From the NCBI GenBank assembly GCA_041752455.1, contig JBGSWL010000078.1, forward strand, positions 1 through 64,000: a stretch of 64,000 nt of DNA, given 5' to 3'. Every line of letters starts with the position of its first letter. Position 1 is the first letter of the stretch. The position numbers and the translations under genes were made by a program. This document shows, in pieces, positions 43,227 through 53,096 of this stretch. The notes below the pieces were generated by a model that did not search any database, was not told where the DNA came from, and was given only the letters and a program-made list of their open reading frames with translations. The DNA comes from JBGSWL01 sp041752455. Lineage in GTDB: Bacteria; Pseudomonadota; Alphaproteobacteria; Rhizobiales; Rhizobiaceae.

Positions 43227-44299
43227 TCTTCGGCCTCGTTGGTGTCGGCAGGCATCACGTTGCGGGCTTTCGTCGCCCGGCCCTGCCGTTCATGAAAATT
43301 GCGAATGTCGGCACCAATATGCTCGACCAGCCGATTTCGGACCATGTCGTAGGCCATGTCGACGGCGGCGGCAAAACCTTCGTCATCCGTCCCGCCGTGG
43401 CTTTTGACGACGAGGCCGTTGAGGCCGAGAAACACGCCGCCATTGACCTTGCGCGGGTCCATCTTGTCACGCAGACGCGCAAAAGCGCCGCGCGCCATCA
43501 GGTAACCGAGCCGGGCCGCCCAAGTCCGTGTCATGGCGGAACGCAGATATTCGGCTATCTGGCGGGCGGTGCCTTCTGCCGTCTTCAATGCGATGTTGCC
43601 GGAAAAGCCTTCGGTGACCACGACATCGACCGTGCCCTTGCCAAGGTCATCGCCTTCGACAAAGCCGCGATAATCGAGGCTCGGCAGGTCAGCGTCGCGC
43701 AGCAGGCGGCCGGCCTCCTTGACCTCTTCCTGGCCCTTGATCTCCTCGACACCGACATTGAGCAGCCCGATCGTCGGACGCCGCACATCGATCAGCGCGC
43801 GCGCCATCGCCGCGCCCATGACGGAAAAGTCCACCAGTTGCTGGGCATCGGCGCCAATCGTCGCGCCAACATCCAGAACGATGCTTTCGCCGCGCAGCGT
43901 CGGCCAGATGGCGGCAATGGCCGGCCGTTCGATGTCGGCCATCGGCCGAAGGCAAAATCTCGCCATCGCCATCAGCGCGCCGGTGTTGCCGGCAGAAACG
44001 CATACATCGGCATCACCGGATTTCACGGCCTCGATCGCCTTCCACATCGACGACTTCCATCGGCCCTGCCGTAGGGCCTGGCTGGGCTTGTCGTGCATGC
44101 TGACGGCAATCTCGCAATGGACAACGCTGCTGACGGCCTTCAATTCGGGCAGCGCGTCGAGATGCTGGGCGATGTCGTCCTGACGGCCGAAGAAGACGAA
44201 GCGGAGGTCAGGGTGACGCTTCAGGGAGATCGCGCACCCCGGGATGACGACGCGCGCACCAAAGTCGCCGCCCATTGCGTCCACCGATACCGTGATCAC
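43223..44299 (-). CDS. plsX: Phosphate acyltransferase PlsX
   Basis: Makes acyl-phosphate from acyl-ACP for glycerolipid synthesis. The 358-residue protein starts [18 protein letters not shown] and shows [32 protein letters not shown] and [14 protein letters not shown], all family hallmarks. It lies 130 bases after the DUF177 gene and is coupled to fabH. Confidence 0.98.
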   Translation of the reverse strand: MITVSVDAMGGDFGARVVIPGCAISLKRHPDLRFVFFGRQDDIAQHLDALPELKAVSSVVHCEIAVSMHDKPSQALRQGRWKSSMWKAIEAVKSGDADVCVSAGNTGALMAMARFCLRPMADIERPAIAAIWPTLRGESIVLDVGATIGADAQQLVDFSVMGAAMARALIDVRRPTIGLLNVGVEEIKGQEEVKEAGRLLRDADLPSLDYRGFVEGDDLGKGTVDVVVTEGFSGNIALKTAEGTARQIAEYLRSAMTRTWAARLGYLMARGAFARLRDKMDPRKVNGGVFLGLNGLVVKSHGGTDDEGFAAAVDMAYDMVRNRLVEHIGADIRNFHERQGRATKARNVMPADTNEAEE

Positions 44300-44428
44300 G
44301 TGTTGTCCCGATCCTGTCGCGATGCCGGATTGTCGATCCGATCATTGTTTTTTTTCGCCTCTGCGGGCAGGCCGCAAAATACCCATATCCGCACGGCACT
44401 CAACCGTCCATCGCGCGTGCGCGCTCTT

Positions 44429-44995
44429 TCACCGATCGGACTTGTCGTCTTTCAGGCGCGCCAGTGCGGCGAAGGGGCTTTCACGCTCCGGAGCCGGTGC
44501 CGTTTCGACCGGTTCGGACGGCGCATTCTGCGACCGCGGAAACGGATCAAGCGCGAGGACAAAGAACTCTTCGACGATCGCTCCGACATCAAGGTCGGGC
44601 GGCGTGAAGGTCTCCGGCACATCGTCGCCTTCCGGGTCGATCACCAGTTCCACCGGGTCGCCATCACGCACGCGGCGCGCAAGCTTTGATCCTTCGGGAA
44701 GGAAAACCGCCTCGAACGGCATATCAAGCACGGCCGGCACGGGTTCGAGAGTGACGACACAGGACTGGACGAAGTCGGCAAGGATGCGTCCGGCGACCCG
44801 CACGCCGTCGCGCTGCCATTTTGAAATGACGACGTCGGCTTCAAACCTTGCGACCGATTGAAGGTCATGCGCTTCGGCGAGGTCGCCCAGGGCCTGTTCG
44901 TCCGGGCGCAGCTTCTCGCGCCGACCTGATGCGGGCAGCACCGAGACATTGACCTTCCGGCTGATCGGTGAAACCGGGCTGAACCCCACGGTCAT
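44429..44995 (-). CDS. DUF177 (YceD) family protein
   Basis: 188-residue member of the YceD/DUF177 family, linked in other bacteria with ribosome assembly. It shows FEADVVISKWQRDGVRVAGRILADFVQSCVVTLEPV; the normal YceD cysteine-containing loop is present as SCVVTLEPV. The C-terminus is a Pro/Glu-rich tail. The start overlaps the stop of the chaperone gene upstream by 4 bases (ATGA). In many bacteria rpmF follows, but not here; plsX follows instead. Confidence 0.92.
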   Translation of the reverse strand: MTVGFSPVSPISRKVNVSVLPASGRREKLRPDEQALGDLAEAHDLQSVARFEADVVISKWQRDGVRVAGRILADFVQSCVVTLEPVPAVLDMPFEAVFLPEGSKLARRVRDGDPVELVIDPEGDDVPETFTPPDLDVGAIVEEFFVLALDPFPRSQNAPSEPVETAPAPERESPFAALARLKDDKSDR

Positions 44996-45549
44996 GCACC
45001 CTTTGACGCTGGCTCGGGAAACGCGATCGTACCGGCAAGCAGGTCGGTATCGGTCTGATTGGCGAGCGCTTCCGCTGCCACCATCATGTAGGTGGCAATA
45101 GCTTCGGCATCCAGATCAGCGTGGGCCGGATGATCCGGCAGGATGTTCCGTTTCAGCGCCTCGGCAAGGGCCGGCACGTTACCCGCGTCGATGGCTTCCC
45201 AATAGGCGCCCATGCGCCCGTAGAACATGCGCGACAGCTTCTTCATGCGTTTGGGCACACCGGCATCGCCGACGCCGAGTTCGCGAATCGAGTGGTCAAT
45301 GTCCTTGAAGAACTCGTCGAGCACATCGACCGCCAGTTGCTCGAGCGCTGTTTCCGTTGCCCGGGTTCGGCGCATCAGCAGGATCATATGCAGACCGAGC
45401 GACTCGTAGCGCCCGAGCGGCTCGTCAGGGATACCATAATCAGCATAAAGCACCGGGTTGCGCGCAGCCGCGATCACCGATGCATAAATGGCATCGACGA
45501 AGCGCCGATTTGCACTTTTCGTGCTTTGCCGAAACAGTGACATAATCAT
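44992..45549 (-). CDS. Ubiquinol-cytochrome c chaperone family protein (CBP3-like)
   Basis: 185-residue helical protein of the CBP3/UQCC1 family, which in mitochondria assists cytochrome b maturation in complex III. Motifs are YADYGIPDEPLGRYESLGLHMILLMRRTR, VDVLDEFFKDIDHSIRELGVGDAGVPKRMKKLSRMFYGR and LPDHPAHADLDAEAIATYM. The start could be the ATG at 45549 or 45543; I give the first. It is coupled with the DUF177 gene and divergent from bamE. Confidence 0.93.
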   Translation of the reverse strand: MIMSLFRQSTKSANRRFVDAIYASVIAAARNPVLYADYGIPDEPLGRYESLGLHMILLMRRTRATETALEQLAVDVLDEFFKDIDHSIRELGVGDAGVPKRMKKLSRMFYGRMGAYWEAIDAGNVPALAEALKRNILPDHPAHADLDAEAIATYMMVAAEALANQTDTDLLAGTIAFPEPASKGA

Positions 45550-45657
45550 GGGCAATGTCCGAACTCAGTTGCGGCAGGATTCCGCCTTGGCTTGCATGCG
45601 CAGGCAAGGTGGGATACCGGAATTGGTGTCTGCGGCGGGTAACCGCTTGACGAGGAG

Positions 45658-46164
45658 ATGACGGTGACGTCCAGAAAAATCAAGTCCATGCGGCCACTTG
45701 CCGTTCAGTTCGTCGCGGGGACACTGGCTTGCGCCCTGCTCGTGGGCTGCAATTCCACCGATGTCCTGCGAACCTCGGAAACACTCAAGCAGGGTTATGT
45801 GGTCGACGAGGCAACGTTGGCCCTTGTGCCGCCCGGCTCCAGCCGCGAGCAGGTGCTTCTGTCACTCGGTACACCGACCACGACCAATGCGTTCGAAGGC
45901 GAGGTTTTCTACTACATTTCGCAAACGCGGAAACGCTCTGCGCAGTTTCTGAAGCCGCGGCTTGTTGATCAGCGCGTGCTCGCCATCTATTTCAATGAAG
46001 AGCAAACCGTGGACCGGATCGCCGACTACGGGCTGCAGGATGGCCGCGTCTTTGACTTCATTTCGCGCACCACCCCGACCGGTGGCAGCGACCAGACGTT
46101 CCTGACGCAGATCCTGAGCGGTACATTCGGTGGCGCGACTGCGGGTTCCGTGTTCGACCGCTGA
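45658..46164 (+). CDS. bamE: Outer membrane protein assembly factor BamE
   Basis: 168-residue lipoprotein of the BamE/SmpA/OmlA family, part of the outer-membrane beta-barrel insertion complex. The signal peptide ends LLVGC (Cys31), and the fold motif PPGSSREQVLLSLGTPTTTNAFEGEVFYYISQ is visible. The ATG at 45658 abuts GAGGAG, so a GTG at 45664, with that site at 6 bases, may be the real start and removes only two residues. The C-terminal tail (GGSDQTFLTQILSGTFGG) is longer than in E. coli BamE. A bidirectional terminator follows. Confidence 0.94.
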   Translation: MTVTSRKIKSMRPLAVQFVAGTLACALLVGCNSTDVLRTSETLKQGYVVDEATLALVPPGSSREQVLLSLGTPTTTNAFEGEVFYYISQTRKRSAQFLKPRLVDQRVLAIYFNEEQTVDRIADYGLQDGRVFDFISRTTPTGGSDQTFLTQILSGTFGGATAGSVFDR

Positions 46165-46188
46165 TCACCGGCAAATTAGTGCAACAAG

Positions 46189-46219
46189 AAAACCCCGCGG
46201 ATTGCTCCGCGGGGTTTTT
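46189..46219. terminator. Bidirectional intrinsic terminator between bamE and hppA
   Basis: AAAACCCCGCGG and CCGCGGGGTTTTT form a 12-base stem with a 6-base loop; T-runs occur on both strands. It serves the convergent genes bamE and hppA. Confidence 0.93.
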
Positions 46220-46263
46220 GTTTGCGAGCGTGACGAAGGCGGATCACCCGCCTCCGCGATGGG

Positions 46264-48399
46264 TCAGTGCGCCAGCACTGCCAGCAGCAGAAGCGCCACA
46301 ATGTTGGTGATCTTGATCGCCGGATTGACGGCTGGACCAGCGGTATCCTTGTAGGGATCGCCGACCGTATCGCCGGTCACCGATGCCTTGTGCGCGTCGG
46401 AACCCTTCATGTGGCGAACGCCATCCTTGTCGACGAAGCCGTCTTCGAAGGACTTCTTGGCGTTGTCCCAGGCGCCGCCGCCCGAGGTCATCGAGATCGC
46501 AACGAACAGGCCGTTGACGATCACGCCGAGCAGCATCGCGCCCAGCGCCGCAAAGGCCGACGCCTTAGAGCCTGAGATCGCCAGCACGCCGAAATAGACG
46601 ACCAGCGGTGCCAGAACCGGCAGCAGCGACGGGATGATCATTTCCTTGATCGCCGCCTTGGTCAGGATGTCGACGGCACGGGCATAGTCCGGCTTGGAGG
46701 TTCCGGCCATGATGCCGGCATCTTCGCGGAACTGGCGACGCACTTCCTCGACGATAGACCCGGCGGCACGGCCGACGGCTGTCATCGCGATCCCGCCGAA
46801 CAGATAAGGGATCAGGCCGCCGAAGATCAGGCCGGCGACCACATACGGGTTAGACAGGTCGAACGAGATGTCGCCCATGCCGGCAAAGTACGGGTAGGTT
46901 TCCGCATTGGCGGCAAAGTATGCAAGGTCGTTCGAATAGGCGGCGAACAGGACCAGAGCGCCAAGTCCAGCCGAACCGATGGCATAGCCCTTGGTGACGG
47001 CCTTGGTGGTGTTGCCGACAGCATCGAGCGCATCGGTCGACTTGCGCACTTCCGGGTCGAGACCGGCCATTTCGGCAATGCCACCGGCATTGTCGGTAAC
47101 CGGGCCGAAGGCGTCGAGCGCAACGATCATGCCGGCAAGGCCTAGCATGGCCGAAACGGCGATACCGGTGCCGTAGAGACCGCCGAGCTGGTAGGTCGAG
47201 ATGATCCCGCCGATGATGACGAGCGCCGGCAGCGCGGTCGATTCCAGTGAAACGGCAAGACCCTGGATCACGTTGGTGCCGTGGCCGGTGACCGATGCCT
47301 GGGCAATCGAGTTGACCGGGCGCTTGTTGGTGCCGGTGTAGTATTCGGTGATGACGACGATCAAGGCGGTCACGACCAAGCCGATCAGGCCGCAATAGAA
47401 CAGGTGACGGCCGATGATCTCCTGCCCGTCGACGACGCCGATCGAGTCCCAGCCGACGGTGAGCGACGTTGCGCCGCCAAGGCCGATGACCGACAGCAGG
47501 CCGGTGACGATCAGCCCCTTGTAGAGGGCGCCCATGATCGAACCATTGGTGCCGAGCTTGACGAAGAACGTGCCAACGATCGAGGTCAGAAGGCAAGCGC
47601 CGCCGATGGCCAGCGGGTAGAGCATGACGTCGGCGAGCATGTCGGTTCCGGCAAAGAAGATCGCGCCGAGAACCATCGTCGCGACAATCGTCACCGCATA
47701 GGTTTCGAACAGGTCGGCAGCCATGCCGGCGCAGTCGCCGACATTGTCACCGACGTTGTCGGCAATTGTTGCCGGGTTGCGTGGATCATCTTCCGGAATA
47801 CCGGCTTCCACCTTGCCGACCAGATCGCCACCGACATCGGCACCCTTGGTGAAGATGCCGCCGCCGAGGCGGGCGAAGATCGAGATCAGCGAGGCGCCAA
47901 AGCCGAGAGCGACCAGTGCGTCGATGACCGCGCGGTCTGCGGGCGAAAGGCCCATGATCTGCGTGAGGACGTAGTAATAAATCGCAACGCCGAGGAGTGC
48001 GAGGCCGGCCACCAGCATGCCGGTGATGGCACCGGACTTGAAGGCGATGTCGAGGCCGGCGGCGAGCGAATGAGACGCAGCCTGCGCGGTGCGCACATTG
48101 GCCCGTACCGAGACGAACATGCCGATATAACCGGCTGCGCCTGACAGTACCGCACCGATCAGGAACCCGAGGGCGGCCGTCCAGGACAGCAGCGCCCAGG
48201 TGACGGCAAACACCACCGCACCGACAATGGCGATCGTCGTGTACTGGCGGTTGAGGTAGGCCTGCGCACCCTCGCGAATGGCGCCGGCAATTTCCTGCAT
48301 GCGCGCATTGCCCTGGTCCGCGGCAAGCACGGATTGCGTGGCCCAGATCGCATAGGCGATCGAAACGAGGCCGCAGGCGATCACGGCAAGAAGTATCAT
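46264..48399 (-). CDS. hppA: K(+)-insensitive proton-translocating membrane pyrophosphatase
   Basis: 711-residue integral membrane enzyme that couples PPi hydrolysis to proton export. The substrate motif [23 protein letters not shown] lies near residues 188-210, and [26 protein letters not shown] motifs follow. K466 in [10 protein letters not shown] marks the potassium-independent subfamily (potassium-dependent enzymes have Ala there). The ATG at 48399 is preceded by GAGGAGG at 7-8 bases. Sixteen membrane helices are expected. It is transcribed alone, followed by a bidirectional terminator. Confidence 0.97.
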   Translation of the reverse strand: MILLAVIACGLVSIAYAIWATQSVLAADQGNARMQEIAGAIREGAQAYLNRQYTTIAIVGAVVFAVTWALLSWTAALGFLIGAVLSGAAGYIGMFVSVRANVRTAQAASHSLAAGLDIAFKSGAITGMLVAGLALLGVAIYYYVLTQIMGLSPADRAVIDALVALGFGASLISIFARLGGGIFTKGADVGGDLVGKVEAGIPEDDPRNPATIADNVGDNVGDCAGMAADLFETYAVTIVATMVLGAIFFAGTDMLADVMLYPLAIGGACLLTSIVGTFFVKLGTNGSIMGALYKGLIVTGLLSVIGLGGATSLTVGWDSIGVVDGQEIIGRHLFYCGLIGLVVTALIVVITEYYTGTNKRPVNSIAQASVTGHGTNVIQGLAVSLESTALPALVIIGGIISTYQLGGLYGTGIAVSAMLGLAGMIVALDAFGPVTDNAGGIAEMAGLDPEVRKSTDALDAVGNTTKAVTKGYAIGSAGLGALVLFAAYSNDLAYFAANAETYPYFAGMGDISFDLSNPYVVAGLIFGGLIPYLFGGIAMTAVGRAAGSIVEEVRRQFREDAGIMAGTSKPDYARAVDILTKAAIKEMIIPSLLPVLAPLVVYFGVLAISGSKASAFAALGAMLLGVIVNGLFVAISMTSGGGAWDNAKKSFEDGFVDKDGVRHMKGSDAHKASVTGDTVGDPYKDTAGPAVNPAIKITNIVALLLLAVLAH

Positions 48400-48566
48400 T
48401 GGATAGTCCTCCTCATAGATCCGCAAATCTCCCCCGGCGGATCGAAACGGTCATGAAGGCGGAGCCTTGCCGCGCCAACAGCCCGTTTCTATGCAGAAAC
48501 CCCACCAGAGGGTCAAGGGAGCGAAAGCCGTTGTCCCGGACACTATGAGGGGCTCTTTCGGGGCCG

Positions 48567-49811
48567 TCACTGCGCCGGGTGAAAAGCGCCGCGGCGCTCG
48601 GAAATCACGTGCAGGACCAGGATCACAAGACAGATCGCGGCAACCGGCAAAAGGATCCAGTTGAGCATCGCCCAGCCGAGTTCCGCAGAACCGCCGAAAG
48701 CATTGACCGTGAAACCGGACATCAGCGAGGCAAAGGCCACCGTGCCAAACAGGGCAAAGTCATGGACGCCTTGGACCTTGTTCTTTTCCGCCGAGGTGTA
48801 GGTCGATGTCAGCATGGCTGTCGCGCCGATGAAGCCGAAGTTCCAGCCGACACCGAGCAGGATCAGGGCCAGCCAGAATTGCCAGAGTTCAACGCCTGAA
48901 AGGGCGACGATGGAACAGACAATCAGGATCAAGAGGCCGGCGGCGACGATGGTCTCCTTGCCGAAGCGTGCAATCAGGTTGCCGGTGAAGAACGAGGGCG
49001 CAAACATCGCCATCACATGCCAGGAAATGCCGAGCGTTGCTTCGGTCTGCGAAAATCCGCATCCGACCATGGCCAAAGGTGCGCCGGTCATCAGCAAGCT
49101 CATCAACGCGTAGGATGTGACGGCACACAAAAACGCGACGATGAAGCGCGGCTGCGCGGCTATCGTGGCCAGCGACCGTTCTGTTCCGGCGGCGACCGGC
49201 GCGGCATCATCAACATGGTCTTCGAATTTCAGCGTCGCCAGAATGGCAACTCCGACAAGTCCAAGGCCGATGACCGACAGGAATGCCCCGGCAAATTCGA
49301 CCGGTGCCAGGAGGTCCTTGGTCTGGATCACAAGTTGCGGCCCGATGATGGCGGCAAAGACACCGCCGCCAAGGACCCAGGAAATCGCCTTGGGCTTGAA
49401 GATCGGTGGCGAAGCATCGGCGGCGGCAAACCGGTATTGCTGCACGAATGCGCTGCCGGAACCGATCACCGCAAGGCCGACGGCAAACAGCCAGAACAGA
49501 TGTTGCAGCAGGCCGAGGGCTGCGACAGCACCGCCGATGGCGGTGACCAACGCGCCGGAGACAAAACCGAAGCGGCGGCCTGTGGCGCGCATCAGGAGGG
49601 CTGCCGGCAAGGCACCTACGGCAACGCCGATATTGAAGCCGGTGACCGGGAGTGTCGACAGGGATTTGTCGGCCGCCAAGAGATAGTAGCCGGAAAGCCC
49701 GCCAATCGAGATCGCCACAGGCGCTGCGGCGCCGACAATGGCCTGGGCGGCGGCAATCGTCAGCGCGGTGCGCTTGGCGGCGTCGATGTCACGCGTCGCC
49801 TTGGTGCTCAC
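48567..49811 (-). CDS. MFS transporter
   Basis: 414-residue major facilitator with twelve predicted helices; the loop 2-3 motif is [14 protein letters not shown] and a second-half counterpart is [14 protein letters not shown]. The GTG start at 49811 overlaps the nusB stop (GTGA); the open frame further upstream is antisense to nothing real but overlaps nusB itself and is rejected. It ends the ribD-ribE-ribH-nusB gene series. A substrate cannot be read from the sequence; its place after riboflavin genes is not proof of flavin transport. Confidence 0.92.
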   Translation of the reverse strand: MSTKATRDIDAAKRTALTIAAAQAIVGAAAPVAISIGGLSGYYLLAADKSLSTLPVTGFNIGVAVGALPAALLMRATGRRFGFVSGALVTAIGGAVAALGLLQHLFWLFAVGLAVIGSGSAFVQQYRFAAADASPPIFKPKAISWVLGGGVFAAIIGPQLVIQTKDLLAPVEFAGAFLSVIGLGLVGVAILATLKFEDHVDDAAPVAAGTERSLATIAAQPRFIVAFLCAVTSYALMSLLMTGAPLAMVGCGFSQTEATLGISWHVMAMFAPSFFTGNLIARFGKETIVAAGLLILIVCSIVALSGVELWQFWLALILLGVGWNFGFIGATAMLTSTYTSAEKNKVQGVHDFALFGTVAFASLMSGFTVNAFGGSAELGWAMLNWILLPVAAICLVILVLHVISERRGAFHPAQ

Positions 49812-50302
49812 CGCTTGCCGTCCTTGTCGTCCTTCCGGTGCAGCCGGGCGATGCGGTCGAGCACGGCGTTGACCATGCGCGGTTCGTCGCTGTCGTCGAA
49901 AAAGGCATAGGCGATGTCCAGATATTCGCTGACGACGACCGCGACCGGCACATCGGGCCGGTGCAGCAATTCGAAGGTTGCAGCGCGCAGCAGCGCCCGC
50001 AAGGTCGCATCGAGACGCGACAGCGGCCAGCCTTCGACAAGGCTTTCGCGGATGATCGGATCGAGTTGTGTCTGCTCGCGCACCACACCGGCGAGGATCG
50101 CGCGGAACCACTGGGCATCGGCGGCGAGATAGGTCTCGCCATCGATTTCCTTGCCGAGCCGGAATGTCTCGTATTCGGCAGCGGTTTCCAGCACCCCTGC
50201 TCCGGACATGTCCATCTGGTACAGCGCCTGAACCGCAGCGAGCCGCGCTGCGCCTCGCTGGTTTGCGGGACCGGAAACTTTTCTGCCGCCCGAACTTGCC
50301 AT
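49808..50302 (-). CDS. nusB: Transcription antitermination factor NusB
   Basis: 164-residue all-helical protein that binds boxA RNA with S10 during rRNA transcription. It has a Ser/Gly/Lys-rich start, then [60 protein letters not shown] and [14 protein letters not shown]. It starts 3 bases after ribH, as in most alphaproteobacteria. Confidence 0.97.
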   Translation of the reverse strand: MASSGGRKVSGPANQRGAARLAAVQALYQMDMSGAGVLETAAEYETFRLGKEIDGETYLAADAQWFRAILAGVVREQTQLDPIIRESLVEGWPLSRLDATLRALLRAATFELLHRPDVPVAVVVSEYLDIAYAFFDDSDEPRMVNAVLDRIARLHRKDDKDGKR

Positions 50303-50305
50303 GGA

Positions 50306-50737
50306 TCAACCGCCGAAGCGCTCCTTCAAACGGTACACGGCGAGTGCTGCCTGCGCCGCGCCGCCGCCCTTGTCGAGGTCGTCACGGCTGGCGCGCGCGA
50401 TCGCCTGCGCTTCGTTTTCGACCGTCAGGATGCCATTGCCGATCGCAAGATGCCTGTTGACCGTCAGATCCATGATGGCGCGGGCGCTTTCGTTGGCCAC
50501 CACATCGAAATGGTAGGTCTCGCCGCGAATGATGACGCCGAGCGCGACGAAGGCATCATATTTCTCCGCCGCAAGGGCGATGGCGCCCGGCACTTCCAGC
50601 GCACCGGGGACAGTGACGGTGTCATGCGTTGCGCCGGCAGCATCAAGCGCGGCGCGCGCGCCAGCCAGCAACATGTCGGCCAGATGGTCGTAAAAACGCG
50701 CCTCGACGATCAGGACGCTGGGGGCCTTCTGGCTCAT
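50306..50737 (-). CDS. ribH: 6,7-dimethyl-8-ribityllumazine synthase
   Basis: 143-residue lumazine synthase, the penultimate enzyme of riboflavin synthesis, joining the ribityl-pyrimidine with dihydroxybutanone phosphate. Motifs are [47 protein letters not shown] (catalytic His) and [13 protein letters not shown]. Located between ribE and nusB on the same strand. Confidence 0.97.
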   Translation of the reverse strand: MSQKAPSVLIVEARFYDHLADMLLAGARAALDAAGATHDTVTVPGALEVPGAIALAAEKYDAFVALGVIIRGETYHFDVVANESARAIMDLTVNRHLAIGNGILTVENEAQAIARASRDDLDKGGGAAQAALAVYRLKERFGG

Positions 50738-50800
50738 GGCGATGACTTCCGGTCTGTCTCAAGTGATATCGATATGGCCTTGATGGCCGGGCGGCACGAC

Positions 50801-51427
50801 CTACGCCCCTTTGGCATGGTCCGCAAGCCGCTCGGCGTAGCGCGCAACATAACGCGCCAGCATGTCCACCTCGAGATTGACATGGTCACCGGCCTGCCGC
50901 TCGCCCCAGGTGGTGACTGCCAGCGAATGGCGGATCAGCAAGACATCAAACCGCGCACCATCGACGCCGTTGACGGTCAGCGAGGTTCCGTCGAGCGTGA
51001 CTGATCCCTTCGGAGCGATCAGCCGCGCCAAGTCATGAGGCGCTTGCAGAACGAAACGCACCGCTTCGCCTTCCGGGTTTGCCGAAACGACGGGTATCCT
51101 GGCGTCCACGTGGCCGGACACCATGTGACCGCCGTACTCATCGCCGACGCGCATGGCACGTTCCAGATTGATCCGCGAACCCGGCGCAGCTTGCCCGATG
51201 GTCGTCAGGCGCAGCGCCTCTTCCCAGGCTTCGACTTCAAACCAGTGGCCGGCATCGCCAGCGGTGCCGCGATCAACCACCGTCAGGCAGACACCGGAGC
51301 AGGCAATCGACGCACCGATGTCGATCGTGGCCGGCGCATAGCTTGTTGTGATACGGAGCCGGCGTCCCTCGGCAAGGTCCGTGACGGCGGCAACCGTTCC
51401 GATATCGGTGATGATGCCGGTGAACAT
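50801..51427 (-). CDS. ribE: Riboflavin synthase alpha subunit
   Basis: 208-residue dismutase of two lumazine molecules to riboflavin. It begins MFTGIITDIGTV, the universal start, and carries two tandem barrel repeats. Substrate motifs are SIACSGVCLTVV and GHMVSGHVD in the first repeat, and KGSVTLDGTSLTVNGV and GDHVNLEVDMLARYV in the second. The gene lies 13 bases after ribD, with no FMN riboswitch between. The longer frame to 51487 overlaps ribD and is rejected. Confidence 0.97.
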   Translation of the reverse strand: MFTGIITDIGTVAAVTDLAEGRRLRITTSYAPATIDIGASIACSGVCLTVVDRGTAGDAGHWFEVEAWEEALRLTTIGQAAPGSRINLERAMRVGDEYGGHMVSGHVDARIPVVSANPEGEAVRFVLQAPHDLARLIAPKGSVTLDGTSLTVNGVDGARFDVLLIRHSLAVTTWGERQAGDHVNLEVDMLARYVARYAERLADHAKGA

Positions 51428-51440
51428 CGGGCAGCTTTCC

Positions 51441-52541
51441 TCAGTGCGCGCGCCAGAACGAGATGCGGTCCTGACCTGCATCCTCATCGGCCATCAGGCG
51501 GTGCGACCGCAAGAGGCCTTGGCGCGACAAGGGTGCGACGATACCGCCCTGCCCGCCCAAAACTACCGGGCTTTCAAACAGCGCGACGCGGTCGGCAAGA
51601 CCTTCCGCAAGGAAACTCTCCACGGTTGCGGCCCCGCCTTCGACAAGCACGGACGAAAGACCTTGTGCGGCCAGATCCTCGACCAGTTCGGGTAGCGCGA
51701 TGCGGCCCTCGTGCAGTTCGCACGGGATGATCCGGCAACCGCGTGCCGCGAGCGCCCGGGCGTTTGCGCTGTCCGGCGCAGCGGTGGCGATGGCAAGCGG
51801 CGCCTTGTCGAGCGTGGCCACAAGCCGCGAGTCCAGCGGAAGGCGTGCCGCACTGTCGAGCACGATGCGCAAGGGCGAACGCCATTCCATCCCCTCGATC
51901 CGGCAGGTCAGTTCCGGATCATCGGCCAGCGCCGTTCCGATCCCGACAAGGATCGCATTGTGCTCGGCGCGCAGCCTGTGGCTTGCATGGCGCGCTTGCG
52001 GCCCGGTTATGGCGATCTGACCCGCACCGCGCCGACCGATCATCCCGTCCGCCGAAACCGCAAGCTTCAGAGTCACTTCAACGCGCTTTTGCGACGAACG
52101 CATGAGGTAGGCTGACAGGCCCTCGAAAGCCTCCTCGGCCATCAGACCCTCGTCGACCTTTATTCCGGCCGCGCGCAGGATCGCATGGCCCCGGCCGGAT
52201 ACGCGCGTATCCGGGTCAATCACCGCCGTGACGACCCTTGCAATGCCTGCCGCAACCAGCGCCTCGGCGCAGGGCGGCGTACGGCCATGGTGGGCGCAAG
52301 GCTCCAGCGTGACATAGGCAGTCGCACCGCGCGCCGCCTCTCCCGCTTCTGCCAATGCGATCGTTTCGGCGTGGGGGCGGCCGCCGATCGCCGTCACACC
52401 CCTGCCGATGATGACGCCTTGCTGGACAATCACCGTGCCGACGGAAGGATTGGCGGCGGTCTGGCCCAAATGGCTGCGCGCCACTGCAATGGCTTCGGCC
52501 ATGAATCGGTGATCGGCGGCGGAAAACTCAGGTTTTCTCAT
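51441..52541 (-). CDS. ribD: Bifunctional diaminohydroxyphosphoribosylaminopyrimidine deaminase / 5-amino-6-(5-phosphoribosylamino)uracil reductase
   Basis: 366-residue two-domain riboflavin enzyme. The N-terminal cytidine-deaminase-like domain has zinc ligands H57 (PHAET), C82 and C91 ([12 protein letters not shown]) and catalytic E59. The C-terminal reductase domain (from about 150) has [12 protein letters not shown] and [14 protein letters not shown]. The ATG at 52541 overlaps the end of nrdR by 14 bases, so translation is coupled. Confidence 0.96.
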   Translation of the reverse strand: MRKPEFSAADHRFMAEAIAVARSHLGQTAANPSVGTVIVQQGVIIGRGVTAIGGRPHAETIALAEAGEAARGATAYVTLEPCAHHGRTPPCAEALVAAGIARVVTAVIDPDTRVSGRGHAILRAAGIKVDEGLMAEEAFEGLSAYLMRSSQKRVEVTLKLAVSADGMIGRRGAGQIAITGPQARHASHRLRAEHNAILVGIGTALADDPELTCRIEGMEWRSPLRIVLDSAARLPLDSRLVATLDKAPLAIATAAPDSANARALAARGCRIIPCELHEGRIALPELVEDLAAQGLSSVLVEGGAATVESFLAEGLADRVALFESPVVLGGQGGIVAPLSRQGLLRSHRLMADEDAGQDRISFWRAH

Positions 52542-53016
52542 CGTCGGGTGTTTCTGTTGCAGCCAAGTTGCCACCCAGTTCCCCCAGCAGATCGCGGAAA
52601 TCGCTGGAATCGCGGAAGTCGCGGTAGACCGACGCGAACCGCACATAGGCGACGTCGTCCATGGTCTTGAGCGCTTCCATCACCAGATTGCCGATGTCGT
52701 CGGCATTGACGTCTTGTTCGCCGGATGCTTCGAGCTGGCGCACGATCCCGGATATGGCGCGCTCGACGCGCTCGATGGCCACCGGACGTTTCCGCAATGC
52801 CACTTCGAACGAACGCGCCAGCTTGTCGCGGTCGAACGGCACACGCCTGCCGTTCTTCTTGATGACAAAGAGCTCGCGCAGCTGCACGCGCTCGAACGTC
52901 GTGAACCGGCCGCCGCAATCGGGACAGACGCGCCGGCGGCGGATCGCAGCGCCGTCTTCGGCGGGCCGGGAATCCTTGACCTGTGTATTTTCAGAATGGC
53001 AGAACGGGCAGCGCAT
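52528..53016 (-). CDS. nrdR: Transcriptional regulator NrdR
   Basis: 162-residue nucleotide-sensing repressor of ribonucleotide reductase genes. The zinc ribbon CPFC...CPDC (residues 3-6 and 31-34) is followed by the ATP-cone domain ([28 protein letters not shown]). It heads the nrdR-ribD-ribE-ribH-nusB series. Its start lies 10 bases from the heptamer-repeat hairpin at 53026-53095, which separates it from glyA. Confidence 0.97.
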   Translation of the reverse strand: MRCPFCHSENTQVKDSRPAEDGAAIRRRRVCPDCGGRFTTFERVQLRELFVIKKNGRRVPFDRDKLARSFEVALRKRPVAIERVERAISGIVRQLEASGEQDVNADDIGNLVMEALKTMDDVAYVRFASVYRDFRDSSDFRDLLGELGGNLAATETPDDEKT

Positions 53017-53025
53017 GGAAGGCTA

Positions 53026-53095
53026 GTGAATGGCAAATGGTGAATGGTCAATGGTGTCGCGAGTTCCATTGACCATTTCACCATTCACCATTGAC
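53026..53095. repeat. Degenerate heptamer inverted-repeat hairpin (GTGAATG family)
   Basis: Left arm: GTGAATG, GCAAATG, GTGAATG, GTCAATG. Then a 13-base loop, then the inverse-complement units CATTGAC, CATTTCAC, CATTCAC, CATTGAC. The unit is the same as that flanking the four-helix-bundle gene at 9.2-9.7 kb, but here nothing is enclosed. It fills the gap between nrdR and glyA and ends 2 bases before the glyA stop. Confidence 0.92.
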
Positions 53096-53096
53096 C

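Noticed and set aside
51428..51440. FMN riboswitch controlling riboflavin genes
   Set aside because: Gaps between the rib genes are 13 to 63 bases and lack the RFN element; the genes are in a series headed by nrdR.
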